DNA of 64,000 bases from Chondrosia reniformis (Eukaryota > Porifera > Demospongiae > Chondrillida > Chondrillidae): the NCBI GenBank assembly GCA_947172415.1, contig OX359190.1, forward strand, positions 1,798,001-1,862,000. Reading direction: 5' to 3'. The notes below the pieces were generated by a model, which searched no databases, was not told the DNA's origin, and saw only the letters and a list, made by a program, of their open reading frames with translations. Shown in pieces: positions 1 through 10,950 of the stretch (positions are counted from its first letter, which is position 1; every line of letters starts with the position of its first letter). The position numbers and the translations under genes were made by a program.

Positions 1-356
1 TGCAAATTCATGTAAAACTTTTTTAGTGCAATGGGGAAAATTAGATCTAGAGTCATGCAATTAAAATGTTTATGCACACATCTTTGAAGTTTCAGTATAA
101 GGTATATACTTAGGCTTAGGATATAAGAATACAAGCCCATGACCGTTTATTACGTACTGTGTATCAGTGATATATATCTCACAAGAAAGTAATTAGGTGT
201 TTACATGCAACCAGTCAGCTGTGCAAAACACTATTACCTATATAGATGACCATGGCTGTCTGATGCAGGAATAAATAGTATATCCAAAAATATCTACATG
301 CAGCTGTAATACCAATTACATGTTAATTAAATGTACATAGAGACAAAGTGTAGTTT
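1..356. other. 3' flank of gene A
   Basis: No coding exon is seen here. It is the downstream flank of the minus-strand Kelch-Roc-COR-CARD gene that ends at 357. On the minus strand an AATAAA hexamer lies at about 150-145, roughly 200 bases past the stop codon, and is a plausible polyadenylation signal. Confidence 0.4.
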
Positions 357-3300
357 TTAAAAGCTAATGTTAAAATCCTCTTTCAGCTTCTCAAGAATCT
401 CTTCATGCACTCCGTAGTCACCAGATGTTTGATGAAGCACTTTACAGAACAACCAGAACTGCTTTACTGTACCAGCAGTCAGCAAGTGTCTCATAAAGAT
501 CGTGTTTGCTTCTTTATTGCTCTTGGCATTTCTGATTTCATCATACACCTGATGAGTGATCAGTGGCACTCCTTCCACTCCTTGATAGAGCTCATCAACT
601 ATCTTGTTGATAGCCAAATTGTTTAAGAGGTAGAGCCAGTATTTAGCCTGTAAGGTCTCTCGCCAATTGCCAAAATCTACATAAGTGTAAGAAACAGCAG
701 TTTTAAAACATAACATTATATTTATACACTCATCTACATGAATAGTTACCAAAAACAGCTGTTGTATATTTGAAATATAAAAGAAACGACAAAATAAAAA
801 TCAAATGAAACATTGCATATACTGTTGTTCATGTTGTATACACTTACTTTCTAGATCTCCAAGTCCAGAGCTAGGATACCCTCTTGGGTCAGTAGAGATG
901 TCACACCCTCTTGGGTCAGTAGAGATGTCACACCCTCTTGGGTCAGTGGAGTTTGGGTAGGAGGAAAGCCCATTCGACAAAGATTGGTCATCAAGGACTA
1001 GAAACTGGTATCCATCAAATTCAAATGTACCAGTCAAACAAAGCTGCAAAGAGAAAAACAAAAGTAGTTAGATGCAGTCATGTGATATACATATAGTAAC
1101 CAAAGAATTCAGTTAAACACTGCTAGTAAAGCGTATCTGCTGAAATATGAATCATGACTTACAGAACTGTCCTGTTCCTTGGCAACCCAAACAGACTCTC
1201 TTGGAGTTAGTCCAGTCATCTTGTTCAGTCTGGTACACAGACCTGTTCTCTGGTTGTCACCTTCAAATCGCAGAAGATGCAAGCTGGAGGTCCTGCAATT
1301 CTGGTGATGGCAGATGACACCTACTTCTAAAGTAGCTTTCTCATCAAGAAACCCTGAACCAAACACTCTTTTGCTCACGTAGTGAATGCGTTCTTCCATT
1401 TCCTCTCTTATTTGCCTGCAGAGTTCAGTCACAGAGAGGCCAAGAGTTAAAAAATGCTTAGGAACCAGCAGTTGGAGTTGAATGAGGTCCTCCTTTTGGG
1501 AAAGGACAATGTGGGCATTCTCTTGGGAGAAAATAAATTGAGTACTGTCAGATTGACTGGGACAGTACTTCCACTGCTTTCCTCTCAGCTGGATTGGGCT
1601 CACTACCTCCTCCTTGAGTGCTTGTCTGCCACTTGCAATATCCACAGCCAGTCTGTGGAATAGACCAGTTGGTATGCAGGTATACCTCTGATCTTGGACA
1701 GAATGGAATGAGAAAGTGAATCCCAAAGTGGCCACTGATTCAGTAGGCAAACTGATATTCCTTTCGGGAAGGACTGTGGGAATGAAGAAGTACATCTTTG
1801 TCTCCTTTACCACTTTGGCTGCAATACCAACACGTACCAGGACCTCCAGGAGCCATCTTGTTGGGATGTCAGGATCAATGCCTAGCTGTTGAAACAAAGC
1901 TTCAGAAACAGCTTCAGGAATTACTCCCTTTTCTTTGAAGATGCGCAACTCTGGAGCCAAGGATTCATTCTCCAGACCATACTGGACTGATAGCACTTTG
2001 GACATTTCCTTGTACAAAAAGGTTGCATCTGTACAGATCCACTGCTCTTTGTACTCGCTCAGGTCAAAGTACACATAGAACCCAAGGCAATGAAACAGCT
2101 TCAGCAGTGCAAGGAGCTGTCCATCAGCATCTACAGGCTGGATATATTGGTATCGGATGCAGAACTCTTTCAGTTCTGTGAGCTTCCACATCTTCCTTTT
2201 CACACTAGATGTGATTAGTTGCAGGCAGTACCAAACTTTGGGGACTTTCAGTGTCAACTGGTACTTGGCATCTGAAAGTTGAGAGCGAAGGACATTAATA
2301 GCTTTGTGAGTGTGATCCTTCAGGTTGCTGTCTCCCTGTAGCTGACTGTCGACAAGAAAGTAGCTACTGGCACCTTTGTAGGTAACCTCTTTTGGGGGAA
2401 AAGCCCTGTTGCCATCATAAGGCTTGTTGTCCATTTCCTCTAGAACCTTCTTGTTGTGGTCCAGTAGAGCTCTCTTAGCTTCAGGATCTTTGGGAAGAAG
2501 GGAAAGGTGAGTGCCAACAAGGAAAATGCGAAGTTGGGGCTCATTAGGCATGTCGAATTCTTCCAACTGACGCTTGCTCTTCATTGACATTGTGTAGGCA
2601 GCTGTAATGGATTCCTTCATCAATTCCCAGGTTGAATGGCTGTTGGCTCTCTTCTCTTCAGTGACTCCATCTCGACAGAAAGCATTGACATATGGATCTG
2701 TCAACCTCTCTGAAGCTTTGAAGACATGTACAAAGGTACAGGGAAAATCTAGTAGGAGTGGAATGACATTCTGAAAGGAGGGCTGGCCTCCTGTGTCCAG
2801 GAGGTAAATGAACGCACACTGCTTCTCATCTAATTGTGCCTCAGTGGATAGTTTGTGCTTCTGCAAGAAGCTGTCCCGGGCTTGCTCCAGCAATTCTAAA
2901 GGGTCCTTACGTTGAAGTGAATTGTCACTGGGAGGGTCTTGGGTGCTAGGAGGCTGAAGTGGATTGGCAACTGATTGATTAGTTGTTTCATTGGTTGATC
3001 TTCTTTGAAACAGTGTCGACACTCCTTTCCAGATCCTCGTGAGAAGGCCTTCTGGTTGTTGGGTCATGGTTAGATCTTCACTTGGTTCAGATGGACTTTC
3101 AACTTCAGTGGCTGTTGCTTCTTGTTCTGAAGTAGCTATAATTGGAAAGCTTTCCTTTACTTTCATATCTGCAAATGAAATGAGCTGTCCCATCTCTTCA
3201 TCATCCATCACTTTCCAAAGAGACCCAGCAGCAACACCTTTTGTGAAGCTACACTCCTCTACCTCCCCCTGGCCTACCTCCAGCCTCTGATCTGTTGTGC

Positions 3301-6300
3301 CTACTCCGTCCCTAGCAATGGTGGCCACTTCAGGAGCTTCCAGTACTCCAGTGCTAGTTTTATCTTCTCTTGCTGTGTTATGGAGCAGGTAGTGCTTCAG
3401 TGAGGTTTTACCAACACGCGAGCCTCCTGTGAGGATTGCACGGCTAATGTTCACTTCAACTGAACCATGTCCTTCTATGGCTTCTTGATACCACTTAGGA
3501 ACCTGTACAATGTACATACAAAATGATATAATTTGCTCTGTTTGGACTCTGACATAATAAAATTGTGACTATAGCCTCATTTTGACATATAACTATAGCA
3601 CATCAGGAAAAAGTAGCAAAACAAGACAGTGATCATGTGATAAGGATAACCATATAAAACTGGCATACTGAAATTTAGGTGACCATAACCATAAATATAA
3701 CCCATTTGGGTGTATAATGTTAGCTGAAGTATGATGCACCCAAATATAGAAGTGATGCGCCTAGTTAATTCAGTGAAATTTCATAAGAGTGTCTTACCAT
3801 TTCACATTAGATACGTATGTATAAATGAGTGTTTGCAAAGAACAGATGTTCTAATTCAAAGGAAGAAGATTTAATAGTCTTCATTGATGGAAATGAGTTA
3901 ACACTTAAACTTGAGAGAGTGTTTGTAGAACACACACGTCAGAGAACATCTAATACAAGTCTTATTAACATTGACACGTGCTTCATGCACTTAGTGCACA
4001 AGTTAGGTAAATAATTCTCAAAACATTCACATTTTATCTAACTTTAACAAGGAAAGCCTAATTTAAGAAAGCAGCATCTTTTTAATAATCATCTGCCTAT
4101 GACGTTAACAACTATTTTTCACTGGTAAAATGGCCGACTTTAGACTGCCAAATAAACTTTGTAGCAGTATTGTTGAGGAAGTAGTTTATTAATTGTGTCT
4201 ACAACCAACACTACTGCATAGTTATAACTAATCACACGAACGTACACAGGATGTTAAATTAATTCCATGTGTAGATCTAAATGCCGATTTACAACTTAGC
4301 ACTTCTATAAAACTAATTTCTCCTTCAAATGCAAAGAGCAAGAAGACTTAACAGTCTTTGTTATATAGTGGAAACAAATTAACGCAAACGTGGCATTATG
4401 ATTATATTATTTACAAGTAATATTAACAATGATGAAATAGAAAGACAAAGAAGGATTGTTCAGTGATAATGGAACATTATAAAAATTGAAACAGTTTGAT
4501 TCCTTGATGACAAGACCCATGGTTGATGGAGTCTTGGTAGCATGTCCTCTTGAGGATCTTGCACCTCGGATGGCCATGATGGAGGAGCGAAGCAGTGAAA
4601 ATGAAATGCGGCAACGTAACCAAGACAGAGTTGCGCTGTACTGGTGGTCCCATTTCAGAGATAGCATTGAAGCTGGGCGTTTGTAAAAGATATTAGCTTC
4701 TCTACCCATGCCTCCAGTAGCTGAGAAAACTAAAGGAGTGAATGATGAGTATTCTACCTCCTGAACACGTTGCTCATATGCTCTTTTCTTTTCTCTCTCA
4801 TGTTTTTTGTAAGCTGCAGTCAGAGACATGCTTCTGTTCATAAGGGTTGAAAACACGTACATCAAAATAGGTTGTTTCGAAGCTCCCTCCCCAGACACCA
4901 CTTGCAGAAACGTCAAGCCTTGCATTTTGTGAATTAGCAGTGGCACCTGATAGTACCTCATTGGTGATTGGCCGCAGTTCAGGCTCATTACGGACGTTGC
5001 TGCAGACCTCAGTCAGAAGTGAAGCTGTTAAGTTCCGAATCTCATTATGGCGGATAGTTGGAAAACCACCTTTGGCACATGATAAGGCAGAGAAAGACTT
5101 GCCACATTCACATTTGCTAGGAAGGTTGGAAGAAGTCCAGCCATAGCGTAAAGCAAGGGCATCATGAAAGGGACCTTTTTGTGTAAGATAAAGCCATGCT
5201 CCGATAGAGGTAAAAGCAGTTAGCCAGTTGGATGCACCCTTTTCACTTGCAAGATCCACAGCTCATTGTAAAGAAGACAGTTGTTTATGCAAGTCCTCGG
5301 ACTAAGTGATGTGACGTTTTTTCAACTTGCTCACCCCAGACTTGCCAGGTTGGCAAAGTTTTCTTTGCTTTTACACAGGCACAGCCCCTGCAGCTGCTGG
5401 ATTTGTTGCATCTACAACATGCCATCACGCCACAACTCTAGTAGATCTCAACCAATCATACACAGCTATCTCAATCTCAATCGATCTCAATCAATCATAC
5501 GCAGCTAGCAGCCAGAAACAAGTTAACACACACTCGTGCGAGAACATCTACTTAAAAAACAATATAAGTCTTGTTAACATTGACACGTGCTTCGTGTACA
5601 CTGAGTGCACAAGTTAGGTGACTCTAACGAAGGAAATAAAACCTTCTAATGTTTCTATTTGAAGGAGAAAGTGCACGCAAAGCATGTAACAAATGTTAAC
5701 AAGACTTTTTAATACTTTAATGTAATATTTTGTAATTCAATAAGTTACTAACCTCAACTGCAATATCGTACTGTGCTGCTCTTGTCTCATATCGTCCACC
5801 TCTATATCTTTCTCCTCCAAAGGTGAGAAACGTAGTTCTGTTGAGGGAAGCCGTACAGGTGTTGTGATAAGACGTTTCTTCACTAATTTGTGTCCACTTC
5901 TTCTTCTTGAAATTGAAGATTCCTTTTGAACTTACTAAGACTGGTAGGGTGCTGTATTGTAAAAGTGAACTGTCCTCTGGTGCATTCTCGAGCTCTTCCC
6001 AGTGATGTACATCATTTGTGGTAAGTGAAGCAATAAAATTCTTCTTATTCATTCTCCAAAAATATCCATTGTACCAGTGATAGATGTAAATGTATTCACC
6101 ACACAATGCCATGTGGTGTAGTGATAATGGTTGAGGAAGCTTCAGATTTGATTCGATCCACTTTTTATTCTTAATATCCAGGAATTCAATTGTATCTCCT
6201 CCTCCTATTCCTCCTGACACAATTACGAAGTCTTCAATTTCAAGAATGCCTGGACTGGATCGGGCGGAGTGCATTGGAGGATATAGCTCTAACCATTCTA

Positions 6301-6595
6301 CACCTATCCATGTCACTAGCTTGCTTGTACGAATGCCAAGAATGTCCCAACCTCCTATCATCGTTAACTGATCTTTTACGATGGCTACTCCACCATTAAT
6401 GTGAGAATGTGAAGGTAGCTTTGACCATTTATTGGTTTTAACATCGTAAATCTGAACTATCTCCTCTCCACAGACGAATACTCTTTGATTAATGACAACA
6501 GCTTTGCTAAATTTGGTTTCAATAGGCACTTCCGGTACTTCAGTTGGTTTGAGGACATGACCTCCTCCAGCTATCAGGAGGTCACTGCGAAATAC
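357..6595 (-). CDS. Gene A: Kelch-Roc-COR-linker-CARD protein
   Basis: Probable cytosolic ROCO-family GTPase with a Kelch propeller in front and a CARD behind; the CARD suggests recruitment of a death-fold partner (inference). Four exons are visible: Kelch 6,595-5,753, Roc-COR 3,502-1,163, linker 1,043-848 and CARD 676-357. Their phases are 0, 0, 1 and stop, giving 1,233 codons with no internal stop. The Kelch exon begins after an AG in phase 0 (VFRSDLL...), so at least one earlier exon, and the start codon, has not been found. The Kelch part has about six blades (motifs such as VSGG, NKWSKLP, LTFGG). The CARD begins GNWRETLQAKYW and ends EDFNISF-stop. The 2.2-kb intron after the Kelch exon holds a decayed retroelement. 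It differs from genes B and C in its CARD type and in having only three linker repeats. Confidence 0.75.
848..1043 (-). repeat. Linker exon of gene A, 3 x 9-residue repeat
   Basis: This exon encodes a conserved head (LCLTGTFEFDGYQFLVLDDQ) followed by three copies of a 27-bp unit reading STDPRGCDI, then SSGLGDLE and a GTAAGT donor in phase 1. Because the unit length is a multiple of three, repeat number can change without breaking the gene. The equivalent exons of genes B, C and D carry 13, 4 and 13 copies. Confidence 0.85.
1163..3502 (-). other. Roc-COR exon of gene A
   Basis: One 780-codon exon holds the whole GTPase and COR unit. It starts at VPKWYQEAIE directly after an AG. Visible nucleotide-binding motifs are the P-loop GGSRVGKTS (residues 26-34), the G3 motif DTGGQ (236-240) and VGTHLS at the G4 position (329-334). 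COR follows at about 420-560 (FHCLGFYVYFDL, CTDATFLYKEM). The gap between P-loop and DTGGQ is about 200 residues, far longer than the roughly 45-50 usual for Ras-like domains, because of an acidic Ser/Thr/Pro-rich insert. The exon ends VWVAKEQDSS at a GTAAGT donor. A catalytic kinase domain, as in LRRK2, is absent. Confidence 0.85.
3925..5625. repeat. Imperfect direct repeats flanking the retroelement insertion
   Basis: About 85-95 bases of host intron occur twice, at roughly 3,929-4,010 and 5,523-5,620 (shared words include TTAACATTGACACGTGCTTC and GTGCACAAGTTAGGT). Genes B and C have this intron segment only once (18,873-18,960 and 38,228-38,298). The interval between the two copies, which includes the retroelement fragment, is therefore extra sequence specific to gene A. 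Confidence 0.55.
4407..5259 (-). pseudogene. Decayed retroelement polyprotein C-terminus
   Basis: Two overlapping minus-strand frames (5,259-4,798 and 4,988-4,407) together resemble the C-terminal part of a reverse-transcriptase polyprotein common in marine invertebrate genomes. Recognisable pieces are the zinc-knuckle-like CECGKSF...LSCAKGGF, RHNEIRNLT, RLDVSA, FDVRVFNP and, in the second frame, KKHEREKKRAYEQRV and WLRCRISFSLLRSSI. The E/D spacing is reminiscent of a PD-(D/E)XK nuclease (inference). A frameshift at about 4,830-4,850 splits it and no RT domain is present, so it is a dead fragment. It lies in the first visible intron of gene A, on the same strand. I cannot name the retroelement clade. 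Confidence 0.6.
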
Positions 6596-8015
6596 CTAAT
6601 TAGAGAGAAGAAAGAAAAGATAATATTCACTGTTTGGAGGAACTGAATGACATGGAATGAACTCATTGCAACAACATTTTGAGATCTCTAAGTGCCTTAA
6701 ACCTTCTTGTCTAAATGTATATGCATGGCTCATAGTTTAATAAACTTTAAATGGTGTCCCAAATTGATGCCACACCCTACAGTGACAAGTCAATTGCCAC
6801 CAGTATAGAGTAACAGAAAGGTTATTCAGTTATGGAAAAGATTACGAATCAGTTCCTCGCTTTCTAACTTGTTCCCTAAAGGATAAGAATCGCGTGTAGC
6901 TCTTCGCTCTATAGTTGACTGGTTTGGTTTAGGTTTTACACGGACCCAACAACTGTAATTGAAGTACACGAGCCAAGTATTCCTTTCTAAACAAACCCAG
7001 TCGAACAGGAACTACAGTATCTGTAAAGATATGCCAGTTACGTCTCGACAGAGCAGGTTCACTTGCGATATCTGTTCTACGATTAGACTCATCCCAACGC
7101 TTTAAGTATTTCAGATCTATAGCCTGTGTCTTTTTAAATGAGTGTAGGAGACGCAGTCAGACCGTTCGATTCCGAGCGGCTCCGCCCATCTTTTACTTAC
7201 AATAGACAATTAAGTAAACTCACTTTATCTTTGTTCATAGTTTCTCGATCGGCAAAGCGAACAAAACACTTCACTGACTGTTGTAACTTTAACTCACTAT
7301 AACAACGATAACTATTGCCGGCAGAACTAGCCCGCTCTTCTGAGAGGAAAATCCTGCATGGCGCCGGCGAAGCAGTAACAATTTCCTTCCAAAATACAGA
7401 AATATTTCGTACGTAAGTTTATATAGCGAATACCACTGAAACAGCTTTACCATACTGTGGTTTTACAAGCTTAAGCTGTTATAAAAGAGAACAACCTTGT
7501 GATCAAAAACAACACGGTCTACCAGAAGCTGGTAATACAGGACAACAAAGTGGAACAGTGGAGATTGCAACTGGTGAACAAGTAGCTTTTGCATGGATCT
7601 GCGGGTCTTGCTGGTCCAGGGGAATTACTGGTCCTATGTACTTAATTGAGATTACTGCAAAAGTCTGCAGAATATGGCAATGATGGCAGACCTATATGTG
7701 AAGTATGTGAGGCATATGGAATAAGTTAACTTCATCTGTTCCCACAGCTGATCATTATAATCCTTGTTTTCAAGGGATGGAGAGTTCTTCATGGATCGTG
7801 GAACACTTGGATACACCACTTGTAAGTCTACCAGTTATGTACACATTTTATATGGCCTTTGTATATTTTCTGTTGAATCAGTCAATTTTTCTTTTTCCTC
7901 TTTAATTACATATGCAGAATAATCTCAAGTGCAATGATTATTTATATATTACATCAATACATGATACATTTGTATATGCAGTTTCTAAACCAAAAGAGTC
8001 AATCGCAAGATGAAT
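6596..8015. other. Region upstream of Kelch gene A
   Basis: No convincing minus-strand first exon for gene A is recognised here. Two blocks recur elsewhere. A block at about 7,135-7,200 (contains GAGTGTAGGAGACGCAG) is repeated near 21,160, 22,620, 40,490 and 41,932. A plus-strand block at about 7,500-7,830 recurs near 21,370-21,715 and 40,700-41,030, with a part near 23,040 and 42,360. The second block contains an exon-like piece (7,748-7,821) bounded by CCCACAG and GTAAGT. Its reading frame matches no family I know. Confidence 0.35.
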
Positions 8016-10290
8016 CTAGTTTTGTAGGGTAGGCAGACCAAATTCATCCAAGGTAACACCATCCTGCAGAAATAAAGGAGTTGACACATTACATTCAATA
8101 GATTTCTTACTATTCCTAACAAGATGGGGCTCAAATGTGTGAATATACAGTTAAAAGAAATAGCAATACAATTAAGTATACTAAATATGACAACCTATTC
8201 CAAAGTTAAACATCTGTATTTGCTTAATATTACCCTAAAAATATATAATTATCAGATACCATTTTACTGTAACAGTTCTATTCTGAAGTGACACAATGAA
8301 TATAGAGTACTCATAGTTTTAGAAGGAGAAAAGAAATTTCACTGTATACGTACATGTAACATGCAAAGTAAAGTTAAAGCTTTTATATTAAATTATAATC
8401 TTAACATTAGACATACATTACATATGTATGTATATGCATTTAAAATGGAATTAATAGCACTGACCCTGTGCAAAGGCACTTACGCGTGTACGTTCAGTTT
8501 CTCCCGGAATGGTCGTTGGAGGATCTGGAATACCAACAGTTTCATCAAGGTAGGAGGTATCCTCATCAAGGAGATCATCACCGAGAGCATCCAGTTCTGT
8601 AGCAACCAATCAGACAAAGAGAGATGTCACATCCACTTGATAAACAATTCCATAGTCATAACATACGTATGTACATAGTTATATAAGGTCTGATTTGGTG
8701 AATCACATGCTGTCACATACATATGTAGTAACTACTATGCTCCATAGAAACATATAGTGCTATATATATACTCTAAAGAACTAAATACTCTCCTCCATTT
8801 ACCTCCAATGTGAGAGGTATGACTGGTGCTAGTCAAGAAGCAATTGTGGATGAATATTAGTTATATTATCATACAGTGGATACAGAACTAAAGTGGAGAT
8901 CTCCTGCACCTGATCGGATGAATCACATGCAGTTGCAAAGAAAATACATACGTAAGTCACTTCATAATTTGTGGTTCAGTTTATATGAGGGAATACATCA
9001 TTATTACATTTGTAGTAGTGGCAGATTACAAGTGTCTATCACTTAAAGTTTAGTAAGTTATGAAGTTCATTTCAACACCTCAAGATCACTCACTCTTTTA
9101 AGGATGAAACTGCCCTTAATGTCACAATTCAAATTTGCATACATACATACGTAGGTACGTATAAACATCTCACTTGATATGTGTATGTTTGAAACACTTT
9201 TGATTGAAACATCTAAACCTTCTCTTACCTGCTTCCAAGTCGTCCTCATCCACGTCTTCTGGTAGCCCATAGGATCTCCCCAGCACCTCCTGAACCTCAT
9301 TAGCCTGCTCCAGCATGTCTGATAGCTCATCCTGTACATCCTGTGAGGGGCGGGGTGGGGGTGGGGTCAAGGGGAGTGATGCTGACATTATAAGGTATAC
9401 ACAACAAGTCAGAATGTTGTAAATTATAGTGAAGCTCAAAGGTGACCAAAATTTCCTTATATGGAATATTCACTATATTGAATTTTTATAAAAATATACA
9501 ACATTTGCTGTGGGTAGTAAAGTACTTCACTGTACTGAGACATTCACTATAAGTGATTTTGTTATAATGAGATTCTACTCAGTACTGTACTAATAAAATC
9601 TGTAAAGGGTAATTGACTTTGTTTTTATAAAAATTACTATAAGTTTGAGATGTGAATAAACATACCTCAACCTTTCCACTATCTACTTTCTTGTATTCTT
9701 TCTTCATTTCCATCAACCTAAAGGAAGAGTTAGTAAAAAGGTACATATAGGATGGCAGCTCTAAACATACGATGTGAAAATCAACTAACAAACAAGTGCT
9801 AGTCTGTCCTGTTAATTAACATACAAACAAGGAAAATAGCTATGATTGGTAGACTTACAGTTGTTTATGTCTTTTTTTCTCAGAGGTACGTACATTAAGG
9901 GAAGGGAAGGGGCATGAACCATCCTTACTTAAATCCTAAACCTTTGCAAAGTGACATAGCAGTGAACGTACTGTTACTTTAAGGACAAGCTAGTTATGCA
10001 ACTTTGAGGTAGTCTAGATTCCTTAAAAATTAGTTATTGTGACATGTTAAAATTTCTGTTCCCTGCAACTCCTAATATATTGGAGAACACATACTAACTT
10101 ACTGAAACTTCTGTGTGAGTATTAGCAAGAATTGCAGTATCAGATTCTGCATTAGATTTTAAATGATTTCTTTCTAGTTAAAATTTTATCTACAGATCAT
10201 TTACTCCATATTGAAGGAGTGATTTCGTAAACCTTCTAATTGTGATTCGTACATTTTCTCTTGCTTCAGAACTCTTAGTGCTCTCTAATG
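8016..10290 (-). pseudogene. CHMP5: CHMP5 pseudogene copy 4
   Basis: Remnant of the ESCRT-III accessory gene CHMP5. Exon 4 (9,340-9,229, [20 protein letters not shown]), exon 5 (8,596-8,484, [13 protein letters not shown]) and the last exon (8,064-8,016, [15 protein letters not shown]-stop) are well kept with correct splice sites. Exon 3 (9,717-9,666) has lost 20 bases relative to the intact gene, which shifts the frame. Only the 3' half of exon 2 remains (10,290-10,201), with a premature stop after FNME. Exon 1 is absent. It belongs to the same duplicated block as the CARD at 10,951-11,291. Confidence 0.8.
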
Positions 10291-10950
10291 ATTCACGTTT
10301 GTCATCTTAGAGCACCTCAAGCATCAAAGGCAAGCAAAGAGCACCACATTTTGAGAAAGAATTCTCTCCCTGTAATTTCAACTAGGCAACTTTCACAAGA
10401 TGCACCCTCTTCATTTGTTCAGCAAAACACTAAACGAGAGCCATTTTTATTATCAAGATGAACCGAGGAAGTGCCTCGTCTACAGGCAGGAGATATGGTT
10501 CTCCTCAATGGACTGAACAGTATTATTATGAATATAGTTTCATTTCATAAAAATTATAACCAAACTGTTTTCATACTGAACTAGCTTAATTTTAATACAA
10601 TTATTTGAAAATGTAAAGAGTAAAGTATATAGCTGAGGTTAACATTATTCTGTAGCTTGCAATGAGAGAGAGTTCACTGACTAGTCTAGGTAACTAGTCA
10701 GACTGTGATTGGATCCACCTATAAAGAAGGAGAAAACGTGTAACATTAATAATAGTGCTATATACAAAATGATGTACGTATATCAACTAAACATTACTAA
10801 TGTTTATACAGTAAAATGAAGTCCTGTTGAAAATAACAATGATGCCATCTTCAAGTACACATGCACCATTAAAAGGTGCCCCTTTAATTGTAGCTGCAAT
10901 AATGGGCCTGCTCTAAACAATTGCATGGTGGTTCACTTACTGTAGAAGTA
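10291..10950. other. Intergenic stretch, no gene seen
   Basis: Non-coding sequence between the CARD exon of gene B and the exon-2 relic of CHMP5 copy 4. It is nearly identical to 25,569-26,224, so it belongs to the segmental duplication. Confidence 0.5.
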
